Below are positions 16,894 through 24,649 of a stretch of DNA of 64,000 nt, piece by piece. The notes beneath the pieces are model-generated. The model had not been told where the DNA came from. It saw nothing but the letters and a program-made list of their open reading frames with translations, and searched no databases. Location of the stretch: positions 248,001 to 312,000 of the forward strand of contig JACKDQ010000003.1 in assembly GCA_020633415.1 (NCBI GenBank), written 5' to 3'. Origin of the DNA: Deltaproteobacteria bacterium. Its GTDB lineage: Bacteria > Myxococcota_A > Polyangia > GCA-2747355. Within the stretch, counting starts at the first letter, position 1. Every line of letters starts with the position of its first letter. The position numbers and the translations under genes were made by a program.

Positions 16894-17531
16894 GGCGTCT
16901 CGCGGAGGCGTTTCTGTAGATCTCCTGGGAGCTTCTTGAACTGGCGTAGCGCCACAACGCGCATCCGCAGCCGGTGGAGAAACATCGACGTCACGCTGGC
17001 TACGCCACGAGAAACCAGTGAGTCAGGGGCTGCGGTGTTTAACGCAGCGACAGTGGTCAGCACGACCAGCGTGTGGTGTGGGCCGTTTCTCCAGGGAGAG
17101 AGGCTCGCGGCGCCGCTGTAGTACTTCATCGTGCCGTTGAGCATCTTCCAGCCGGCCGCGTAGCGACGCCCCCCGAGATGCTTATGCGAGGCTTTGAGGT
17201 AGACCCAGGCGTCGCGTACCGGCCAAGGTAACTTGGTCTCGATCACCGCATAGACCGTGCTGCCGCGCGTCTTGACCAGCCGAGAATCCTTAAAGTGCGG
17301 CATGAAGTGCTTGTACTTGTCGATCTGCATCAACGCGTAGGTCGTCGCTTCGGGCGTATCGGGAACGACAACCGCCATTTGCGCCAGGAAGCCCTCCGGC
17401 GTGCGCGCTTGTTTGAGGTGGATGACCTCCCAGCCGTCGAGCTTCTTGGTTTGCGCTGGCGTCAGTCTGTCGCTGGCCAACCCTTGGGCTGAGGTGAACA
17501 GCAGGCTGATAATGATCGAAACGCGGGGCAT
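16890..17531 (-). CDS. Exported START/SRPBCC-like protein
   Basis: A 213-residue protein with a signal peptide (residues 1-19, ending SAQGLAS). The mature region shows the START/polyketide-cyclase plan: a Trp-containing first strand (LDGWEVIHLKQ), a central helix DKYKHFMPHFKDSRLV resembling the family's YPEF-x-x-DS motif, paired strands YAVIETKLPWPVRDAWVYLK, and a long C-terminal helix. These folds bind hydrophobic ligands such as lipids. The ATG at 17531 is chosen because it puts the signal peptide first. It lies 48 bases after a TPR lipoprotein gene on the same strand. Ligand unknown. Confidence 0.75.
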   Translation of the reverse strand: MPRVSIIISLLFTSAQGLASDRLTPAQTKKLDGWEVIHLKQARTPEGFLAQMAVVVPDTPEATTYALMQIDKYKHFMPHFKDSRLVKTRGSTVYAVIETKLPWPVRDAWVYLKASHKHLGGRRYAAGWKMLNGTMKYYSGAASLSPWRNGPHHTLVVLTTVAALNTAAPDSLVSRGVASVTSMFLHRLRMRVVALRQFKKLPGDLQKRLRETP

Positions 17532-17579
17532 ATGCAGGGTTCCGACGGCGCTGGCGCGTGCGGTATTCAAAAAAGCGGC

Positions 17580-19766
17580 CTATTGCTCTTGGACGTCGTC
17601 TTCGCTGCTCGGGCTGGGCCGCGCGGCGGTGCGGTCAACGGGGCGGGCGCGAACCTTGGGCGGGCCAAGCAGCAGGTTGCGGGCAGCCATGTCGTATTCA
17701 AAGAAGGCCATCATCTTGGTGTCGATCACCTTTTTCCAAAGTGACCGCGCTGGTTCGATTTTGCCGTCAGCGAGCAATTGATCGGCACGGTAAAAGTAGA
17801 GTTCGGCTCGTCGACTGTCGGTTTTCGTGGCCTGCTCGAGGTCGGCGAAGGAGGCCTTGCCGAGCACCATCTGGGCTAGCTTGACGTACCACGAGCCACC
17901 GCGGAGATTCCTCAGGTGGTTGAGCGCAAGGGGATCCGGCGAGACGTTCGCGCGGCGCGCGAGCCCGATCACCCAAAACGTGCAATAGGTCTTGAGGTAT
18001 TCACCAACCTCCTCGCGACCGAGCGCGCGATGGTAGGCGTCGAGCGCCTCGGGCAAATGGCCGTGGTTGGTCAGCCAGGCGATCACGTCGGCGTAGGTTT
18101 CTTTGCGGGTCGGGTCGGCATCGATCGCAGCATCCAGACCGTCCATTGCGGCAGCTTGGTCCCCCAAGGCGTAGAGCGCTTTGGCCCGCCTGAGCAAGGC
18201 CTCCGCTTTGGCCTGGCGGCGCAGCCCCATGCGCAGCCAGAGATCCCAGGCGCTGACGGCGCGTCGCAGCGCCTCACGCCCGCTTTGTTCGTTGGCGGCA
18301 GCCATCAGCGCATGGCCCCGCAGGGTGTCGATGCGCGCCTGCCAATAGATCCGCTCGGTAGCTGAATGCATGCCGAGGGTCTCAGCCTTGTCGAGGATCT
18401 TCACGGCGTCTTGCGGGTTGCCAGCTTTTTTCTCGATTGTCGCCAGCTGGACGACAGCCTCGGGGAGCGGTTCGTGTTTGAGCGAGCGCGCAAGCATCTC
18501 CTGCGCTGTCTTGACGCGTCCGGCGTTGTAGAGCCCATGGGCCATTCCAAAATAAACGCGGGCCAGCGTGGGCTTCAACGCCTTGCCCAACCGACGTTCG
18601 GTTACCGCGTAGTAGTGCTCGAGCTGTTTTAGGTAGCGGAACGAATCGTCGAGTTGCTCGCGGCCAATGCTGTTGAACAGCCGTCGTTGATATTGGATCG
18701 CCAGCGCTTCCGCGTATCGCGGGCTGGCCGGCGCCAGGCGAAAGGCTTGCTCATAGGCTCTGATCGCCAGGTGAACGTTGTTGATCTCGGCCGCCAGGCG
18801 GCCGATGCAGGCCTGGACGCGTGGTTCATTGAAGAAACGAGGCACGGCATGGCGGCAAATTCGCAGCGCAACGGCCTTGTCACGGTCTTCGACGTACTCG
18901 GCCAATCGGATGAAATCTTCGATATTGGCTGCCGGTGAGATCACATTTTCCAGCAGACGCCGCAGCGCTGCGCCGCTGCCGGGTTCGCGTGGCGATAGGC
19001 GCTTGAACGCATCGAGTGCAGCTTCGGGGCGATCAACTGCAAGGTAGTGTCTGGCGATACGGTAACCTGCGTGCAGCAGTAGCTCGGCCTCTTGACTGCG
19101 TCGGTGGCGCAGCAGCGCGGCGACCGGCCCCTGGCGAGCCAGCACGTCGACCCGTTTGCGGTAGTAGGCCTCAAGCAGGGCGATGATCTTGCGCGAGGGC
19201 CACACGCCCGCTGCTTCTTCAAGGGCCTGAACTGAGCGCGAGTACAGTGCGCTCGGACCAATCGTCAGCTCAGCGACGCGATCGGTCCAGCTGAGTACAT
19301 CGAGCAGTTGGGTGCCGGCCGATGATTGGACCTCCATTTCGACGGCGAGGGCGGGCACTACCTGCTGCTCATCGCCGGAGGGCGAAAAGAACGCGCGCAA
19401 GCGCGCGGCCATTTCGAGAAACAGTCGGTCGGGCTTGACCGCACCGTCGTGGACCGCCGCCGGGTCGTAGAGTTTCGCTGCTTGGGCGAAGCGCGCGCTG
19501 ATCTCACGGCTGCGTCCGTCCTCGATCGCGTGAGTGAACTTCGCGTGGATGTAGCGTAAGAGGAGCAAGCGATAGGGCGCCCGGGCCTGAGCTCGCGGCG
19601 GTACCGTCCAGTATCGCTGTCGATGGAGTGTGAAGGTCTTGTCGGTGATTCGTGACGGCAACCGAATGCGCAGATGCAGCGGATGTTTTGGCGGTTTGCC
19701 CTGCTGGATGGCCGGTCGACACGCCTGCAAAAGGAGCAACCCGGCGAGTACGCTAAGCTTTCGCAT
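17580..19766 (-). CDS. Large TPR lipoprotein
   Basis: A 728-residue lipoprotein (signal MRKLSVLAGLLLLQAC, Cys at residue 16) made mostly of tetratricopeptide-like helical pairs, for example RAYEQAFRLAPASPRYAEAL, RVYFGMAHGLYNAGRVKTA and QAAAMDGLDAAIDADPTRK. The start at 19766 is chosen because the codons upstream would overlap the divergent aspartate kinase gene and are Arg-rich junk in composition. Such proteins act as scaffolds in envelope complexes; the partner is not known. It is followed on the same strand by the START-like gene, and the two may share an operon. Confidence 0.8.
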   Translation of the reverse strand: MRKLSVLAGLLLLQACRPAIQQGKPPKHPLHLRIRLPSRITDKTFTLHRQRYWTVPPRAQARAPYRLLLLRYIHAKFTHAIEDGRSREISARFAQAAKLYDPAAVHDGAVKPDRLFLEMAARLRAFFSPSGDEQQVVPALAVEMEVQSSAGTQLLDVLSWTDRVAELTIGPSALYSRSVQALEEAAGVWPSRKIIALLEAYYRKRVDVLARQGPVAALLRHRRSQEAELLLHAGYRIARHYLAVDRPEAALDAFKRLSPREPGSGAALRRLLENVISPAANIEDFIRLAEYVEDRDKAVALRICRHAVPRFFNEPRVQACIGRLAAEINNVHLAIRAYEQAFRLAPASPRYAEALAIQYQRRLFNSIGREQLDDSFRYLKQLEHYYAVTERRLGKALKPTLARVYFGMAHGLYNAGRVKTAQEMLARSLKHEPLPEAVVQLATIEKKAGNPQDAVKILDKAETLGMHSATERIYWQARIDTLRGHALMAAANEQSGREALRRAVSAWDLWLRMGLRRQAKAEALLRRAKALYALGDQAAAMDGLDAAIDADPTRKETYADVIAWLTNHGHLPEALDAYHRALGREEVGEYLKTYCTFWVIGLARRANVSPDPLALNHLRNLRGGSWYVKLAQMVLGKASFADLEQATKTDSRRAELYFYRADQLLADGKIEPARSLWKKVIDTKMMAFFEYDMAARNLLLGPPKVRARPVDRTAARPSPSSEDDVQEQ

Positions 19767-19819
19767 GATGGTAGAGTGTAATACACCGTCGAGGCCTTGC
19801 CACCAACAGAGCGTTCGGA

Positions 19820-21037
19820 ATGAGTACGAAAGTTGAAAATCATAACCCGCTAGAATCGCAACGAAAGCCGATCGTGGTCCAAAAGTACGGGGGAAGCTCC
19901 GTCGCCGACGTCGCGTGTCTGCGCCGCGTGGCTCAGCGCGTGGTTGACACGACCGCCGCTGGCTTTCAGGTCGTCGTTGTCGTTTCGGCGATGGGTTCAA
20001 CGACCGACGAGCTCGACGCTCTGGCGCGGCAGGTTGCGCGGGTGCCGGAGATACGAGAGCTGGATATGTTGCTGTCTGTGGGCGAGCGGATCTCCAGCGC
20101 TTTGTTAGCGATGGCGATCGTCGATCTCGGCCAGAGTGCGGTCTCGTTTACCGGCTCGCAGTGCGGGATCATCACCAGCCATCGCCATACTCAAGCGCGG
20201 ATCATCGAAGTCCGACCGGTTCGCGTGCTCGACGAGCTCGCCCAGGACCGCGTGGTTGTCGTCGCTGGCTACCAGGGGATGAGCTACAAGCGCGAGGTCA
20301 CGACACTTGGGCGCGGCGGTAGCGACACGACCGCCGTAGCGCTCGCCGCCGCACTGGGCGCCGAATACTGCGAGATCTTCTCGGATGTCGACGGTGTGAA
20401 ATCGGGCGATCCGGCTGTCGTTGAAAAGTCGCATCACCTGGACCAACTAAACTACGACCAGATGCTCGAGTTTTCCCATTTTGGGGCCCGGGTGCTCAAC
20501 GCTGAGGCGGTCGCCTATGCGCGGCGCGAGGGGATCCGCATCGTTGCCGCTGCGACCCAGGGCGGGCAAACGACCTCGGTCGATGGTCAGACCAGCGACC
20601 GCCCGCTGGTCGGCGTGACGGCGATCGAAGATGTGGTGCTGATCCGCTGCGCCGATCCGACGCCGGCGTTGATGGTCTTGACGCAGCTCTTGAGCGAAGA
20701 GCAGGCGAGGACGCTCTGGACGCGCGTCGAGCGGTCAGCCACCGAGCTGTGCCTGGTGCGCGGTTCCTGCCACGACTTTGTCCGCTTCAAGCGTGCCGTG
20801 GAGTCGGCGCTGCCGGCAGCTGAGTTCAGCGAGCCAGGCGATGCGGTCAGTGTGATCGGCGCGAGCTTTGCCGAACAGGGCGGGCAGTTGACCAGCTGTC
20901 TGGCTCAGCTACAAGGCGAGGGGATCGATGTTCTCGGTGCTGACCTTGGGCCTCAGCGCTTGACTGTGCTCGTCGGCGCGGGGCAGCGCGACCGGGTGCA
21001 GCGCTTTTTGCATCGAATGTTCGTCGAAGGGGTGTGA
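19820..21037 (+). CDS. Aspartate kinase (first copy)
   Basis: A 405-residue aspartokinase, phosphorylating L-aspartate at the first step toward Lys, Met and Thr. Catalytic-domain motifs are intact: VVQKYGGSSVADVACLRRVA, VVVVVSAMGSTTDELDALA, LLSVGERISSALLA, and TLGRGGSDTTAVALAAAL. The C-terminal region from about residue 265 has two ACT-type folds but is divergent from the usual regulatory sequence (VLIRCADPTPALMVL), so feedback sensing may differ. A second aspartate kinase lies at 30157-31380. Its promoter shares a 53-base divergent gap with the TPR lipoprotein gene. Confidence 0.9.
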   Translation: MSTKVENHNPLESQRKPIVVQKYGGSSVADVACLRRVAQRVVDTTAAGFQVVVVVSAMGSTTDELDALARQVARVPEIRELDMLLSVGERISSALLAMAIVDLGQSAVSFTGSQCGIITSHRHTQARIIEVRPVRVLDELAQDRVVVVAGYQGMSYKREVTTLGRGGSDTTAVALAAALGAEYCEIFSDVDGVKSGDPAVVEKSHHLDQLNYDQMLEFSHFGARVLNAEAVAYARREGIRIVAAATQGGQTTSVDGQTSDRPLVGVTAIEDVVLIRCADPTPALMVLTQLLSEEQARTLWTRVERSATELCLVRGSCHDFVRFKRAVESALPAAEFSEPGDAVSVIGASFAEQGGQLTSCLAQLQGEGIDVLGADLGPQRLTVLVGAGQRDRVQRFLHRMFVEGV

Positions 21038-21046
21038 TCCGAGCGG

Positions 21047-22555
21047 CTACCAGACACCGATGGCAAGTCCGAGGCTGAAGCGGTGTTGCCAAAGACGATA
21101 GTCACCCGCGGATGAGGCCAGTCCTCGTCCGGCATTGGCCAGCTGACAATCTTCGGTCAGTACGTCGAAGAACGAATCGACGCAGCGCACCAGGGTGCTC
21201 GGATCGTAAGCCGAATCAGAGACAGTGCGCGGAATCATCAGCACCAGGTTATAGCCCAGGTAAAGGTTGAAGTACTGGCCGATCGCGATACGTGCAGCGA
21301 TCAAACCGTCGAGTTTGAAATTGTCGATCGTCGCTGGCGACACTGCGTTGGCTTCGTAGGCGGAGGTCTCTCCCATCAGTGCAGCTTGAAGCTCAACGCG
21401 CGGATGGAGCAGGTAGCTTCCGCCGATCTGCAAGGCGAAACTATCTTGGGTTCCACGGTAGTGAGCGATGCGATCTGGGACTCTGGGTTCGTCGCGAAAC
21501 TCCGACCCTGATAGGCGCATTTCCAGACGGTCGAATTCGCTGTGTTGGGTCCAGCGGCCCTGCAAATCGAGAGCCCAGCGACCTTTGAGTTGCCAGTTTA
21601 CGCCCGCCGAGAGTACCGATGGAATGCGGTAGCCGATCGTTGCGCGGCCACGCAGGTTTTCTTGTACGTCGACGGTCGCGTTGTCGATCGTAGCCTTCGC
21701 TCGCTGAACGAACGCATCGCCATCAGCCGCGCGATCGCCGAAGCCGGCGACGACCCGGCTGACATAGCCGACACCAATACTGATCCTGTCGGTAGGGCGG
21801 ATCAGTACACCCGCGTGAAACGCTACGCCACTAGCGCTGCCGCGCACGCGGATCGCTTCGGCGGCGGCGTCGGCTCCGTAGTTGCATGGCGTTTTGTTGC
21901 CGCAGTCATCGAGGGCTGCGTATTCGCTGGCCTGATCTCTCGCACTTCCACCGCGCAGCGCGACGTCTCGCACGAAGCCAAAGTTGATGTTGCCGTAGAC
22001 GTAGCTCACGCCGAAACCGAGGACGACTTCGTCGACGATTTGATAGCTGACCGAGGGCGTCAGATAGAGATGCCAAGCGGAGAAATCGACCAGGTGATAG
22101 CGCGCCGCACCTTGCGCTACCGGGTCGAAGGTCTGCGAATCGCCGCCTCGGCGCAACGAAACTGCGCTGTTGGCCGGCGTCCCGGCAGCGATGGCGAGCA
22201 CGATGCTTTCGGTGCCGAGGTCGCTACTTACCACCGTGTAGAAGCTGGGCTGACCGTTGAGAAATGATTGGTCAGCGGCCGATCCACCCTGGGGCTTGCC
22301 CGTCAACGGATCGACGGGTGAAAGGGCAACCGTGCCGCTCCGAAGGATCGCAGATCCCTCGAGGAAGGCATGGTGCCCGCGACGCAGGGCCAGCGCAGCG
22401 GGGCTGTAAAACACCGAGGCTGGATGGCTGTTTGCCGGGCCGATCAGCCCGATACCGCCGAATCGCGCATTGAGCAGCGGTGTCTGGCCGTAGCTCGGCG
22501 TCGCGACGAATACGCCGCAGACAGCGAGGAAAAGTGGCAGGAGGGGGCGGTCCAT
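21047..22555 (-). CDS. FadL/OMPP1-like outer-membrane protein
   Basis: A protein of about 502 residues with a signal peptide (MDRPLLPLFLAVCGVFVATP, cleaved near SYGQ) and then the FadL-type beginning ARFGGIGLIGPANSHPASVF, with the NPA-like block FYSPAALAL. Later stretches alternate as amphipathic strands (GFGVSYVYGNINFGFVRDVA, ISIGVGYVSRVVAGFG). FadL proteins let hydrophobic compounds cross the outer membrane. The acyl-CoA genes 33 kb away make a fatty-acid role plausible but unproven. The ATG at 22555 is chosen because upstream codons precede the signal peptide; neither start has a strong Shine-Dalgarno. Confidence 0.78.
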   Translation of the reverse strand: MDRPLLPLFLAVCGVFVATPSYGQTPLLNARFGGIGLIGPANSHPASVFYSPAALALRRGHHAFLEGSAILRSGTVALSPVDPLTGKPQGGSAADQSFLNGQPSFYTVVSSDLGTESIVLAIAAGTPANSAVSLRRGGDSQTFDPVAQGAARYHLVDFSAWHLYLTPSVSYQIVDEVVLGFGVSYVYGNINFGFVRDVALRGGSARDQASEYAALDDCGNKTPCNYGADAAAEAIRVRGSASGVAFHAGVLIRPTDRISIGVGYVSRVVAGFGDRAADGDAFVQRAKATIDNATVDVQENLRGRATIGYRIPSVLSAGVNWQLKGRWALDLQGRWTQHSEFDRLEMRLSGSEFRDEPRVPDRIAHYRGTQDSFALQIGGSYLLHPRVELQAALMGETSAYEANAVSPATIDNFKLDGLIAARIAIGQYFNLYLGYNLVLMIPRTVSDSAYDPSTLVRCVDSFFDVLTEDCQLANAGRGLASSAGDYRLWQHRFSLGLAIGVW

Positions 22556-22564
22556 TGCAGCCGA

Positions 22565-22593
22565 TTGACTTGATCTATTGCTCTCCATAATAA
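22565..22593 (+). promoter_or_regulatory. Possible promoter of the HEAT lipoprotein gene
   Basis: TTGACT at 22565-22570 and TAATAA at 22588-22593 are 17 bases apart. The -10 is weak. A perfect TATAAT also occurs at 22614-22619 but overlaps the start codon at 22618 and lacks a -35 partner, so it is not counted. Confidence 0.3.
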
Positions 22594-22617
22594 TAGGGGA
22601 AGCTTTGGACATATATA

Positions 22618-23952
22618 ATGAAATCTCTAGCGCAATATCTAGCTGTCGCGGTGGCGGCTCTGGCCCTCGCTGGGTGCGACGTTACGCCCGAGAAGATCGC
22701 GATTTGGAAGAACTCCCAAAACGGTGGTGCCAAGCTACGAGCCGCCGTTCGCGATGCCGATCTGTCGGCCGAACTGCGAAAGCTAGCAGCGGTTGCGCTG
22801 GCGGATCTGGGGCACTTTGATCCGCTAAGCGAGGATCTGGCCGCCGTTTCGCCGACGGACAAGCAGATGCTAGTCGGCCACCTGGTCGATCACTTTAGCG
22901 GTGTGATGGTCGGCCCGAGCGAACAAGCGACGAGTAGGGTGCAGCTGAGCGCGAAGGACGCTTTGTTCTCCCTGCGGCCGCAGGTGGACGCGGCTAAGCG
23001 CGCCGCACTCGATCGGCGGCTGCTCGCCTGGATCGTCGCCGACTGGTCGGGGCGCAAGGCTGGGCTGCATAGCGCGACAAAAATTGTTCACGCCATCGGC
23101 AAACCGGCGGCGTCGCAGCTGGTGGCTCACGTGGCCGCCGACCTAAAGGCTGTGCTGCCGTTGTCCAAGCTGATCGGCGAATTGGGTGGTCCGGCCGAAC
23201 GTGAGGCGGCCGCGGCCAAGTTGGCAGTGGGGGCTGACGCGCAATGGAAGGAGATCGCCAAACATGCAGCCACGGCTGCCGGCGCACAGGGCGAATTGCA
23301 GGAATCGCTCAAAACGTTCGCGCTGTTCGCCGAGGCACTAGCCTCCACGAGGGCCGACGCTGCGCGGCAGACCTTGATGCGTCATGCCCAAGGCGGCCCC
23401 ACGGTCGCTCGCGATCTGGCGTTGCGCGCGTTGGCGCTAACCGCCTCGGATGCAGTGATTCCGGCGATGGCAGCCCTTGCCAGCGACGTCACCCAGCCCG
23501 GAGATTTGCGCGAGCGGGCCTTCGAGGTGATGGAGAAAGTCTCGGGCCCAGCGACGCTGGAGGCCTTGGCCAAGCTGTTCGCGGCAACCGATGACAAAGT
23601 CCGCTATCGCGCGATCGAGGCAACCCTCAGCTGCTGTAAGGTAAAAGGTCTTGCTAAGTTGCTAGAGGCGCTGCCTTCGCGGTACACTTACAAACCAGAA
23701 GACGTCAAAGACCTGATAGAAAATGATGCTCGCGATCTGGGAAAGGAAGCGTTGCCCACGTTGAGGTCAGCTTTGAATTCCCGTAGCTTGATCGCACGCT
23801 TAATAGCTGTGAGGTTGGTTGGCGCTTTGGGGGATGCGACGGACGTTGCTCGACTTGAACCGCTCGCGGTCGATTCGTCTCGTATCCCTGGATGGGATGT
23901 AAACTTGGGTGCGGAGGTCAAGCGCGCCATAGAGCGGATTCGCCAGCGCTAG
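22618..23952 (+). CDS. HEAT-repeat lipoprotein
   Basis: A 444-residue lipoprotein (MKSLAQYLAVAVAALALAGC, Cys20) composed of HEAT-like helical repeats, for example LRKLAAVALADLGHFDPLSE, RDLALRALALTASDAVIPAM and RLIAVRLVGALGDATDVARL. No catalytic residues are seen. It probably serves as a protein-binding scaffold in the envelope. It is the first of three plus-strand genes with short gaps (HEAT lipoprotein, FHA protein, RecG). Partner unknown. Confidence 0.8.
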   Translation: MKSLAQYLAVAVAALALAGCDVTPEKIAIWKNSQNGGAKLRAAVRDADLSAELRKLAAVALADLGHFDPLSEDLAAVSPTDKQMLVGHLVDHFSGVMVGPSEQATSRVQLSAKDALFSLRPQVDAAKRAALDRRLLAWIVADWSGRKAGLHSATKIVHAIGKPAASQLVAHVAADLKAVLPLSKLIGELGGPAEREAAAAKLAVGADAQWKEIAKHAATAAGAQGELQESLKTFALFAEALASTRADAARQTLMRHAQGGPTVARDLALRALALTASDAVIPAMAALASDVTQPGDLRERAFEVMEKVSGPATLEALAKLFAATDDKVRYRAIEATLSCCKVKGLAKLLEALPSRYTYKPEDVKDLIENDARDLGKEALPTLRSALNSRSLIARLIAVRLVGALGDATDVARLEPLAVDSSRIPGWDVNLGAEVKRAIERIRQR

Positions 23953-23959
23953 GCTCGAG

Positions 23960-24631
23960 ATGGATCAGAACAAGAAAACGATGCGCCATTTCTACTGCCG
24001 CGATGTCCTTTGGGACACGTTTGAGCAGATGGCCAACGACTTCGATTGTTCGATCGACTACCTGATCAACGAGGCGATGCGCCACTACGCGCGCAGCAAA
24101 AGCTATTCGCCTCAGGCTGGTCCAGGTGGTGGGGCGCAGCAGCCGTCGCGCGGAGGAAATCCGAGCTTGGCTGTAGGTCGTCGTCCGCCGCCCCCTCCCG
24201 GGGGACCACCCGCGGGCCCGCCAAGCCCTGCGGCCCCGCCCCAAGGGCCGGGGTATAGTGTGGGTCGGCGCACGATGCAGCAGCCGAGCGCCTACCGGCC
24301 GAGCGGCGAGCAGCGGCGTTCGCAAGAGGCGCCGAGCGCAGGTGCCGGGCCGACGCTGTTCTTGCTGTTCAATAGCCAGCGTATACCGATCGACAAGGAT
24401 CAGTTCATCATCGGTCGTGGGTCGAAGACCAGTGACTTGGCAATCAAGGACGGCAATATCTCGCGCAAACACGCAGCGATCATTCGTCGCAATGGGACCT
24501 TCTACATCAAAGATCTTGGGTCGACCAACGGCATCGACTACAAGGGTATGCGCATCGACAACAAGCGCATCGACGAAGGCGACATCTTCCACCTTTGCGA
24601 CTATGAGCTGCGGTTCACCTATCGCGGCTAG
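23960..24631 (+). CDS. FHA-domain protein with ribbon-helix-helix-like N-terminus
   Basis: A 223-residue protein with three parts. Residues 1-50 (RHFYCRDVLWDTFEQMAND, DCSIDYLINEAMRHYARSK) look like a ribbon-helix-helix module: a beta strand followed by two helices, with SIDYLINEAM like the second helix of CopG/Arc proteins. Residues 50-130 are Pro/Gly-rich and disordered. Residues about 135-223 are an FHA domain with FIIGRGSKTSDLAIKD, the ISRKHA motif that contacts phosphothreonine, and GSTNGIDYKGMRID. FHA domains read Thr phosphorylation by Ser/Thr kinases such as the one at 12240-13988. It lies 7 bases after the HEAT gene and 18 before recG. Confidence 0.85.
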   Translation: MDQNKKTMRHFYCRDVLWDTFEQMANDFDCSIDYLINEAMRHYARSKSYSPQAGPGGGAQQPSRGGNPSLAVGRRPPPPPGGPPAGPPSPAAPPQGPGYSVGRRTMQQPSAYRPSGEQRRSQEAPSAGAGPTLFLLFNSQRIPIDKDQFIIGRGSKTSDLAIKDGNISRKHAAIIRRNGTFYIKDLGSTNGIDYKGMRIDNKRIDEGDIFHLCDYELRFTYRG

Positions 24632-24649
24632 GTTTCGGGCGCTGGGGAA

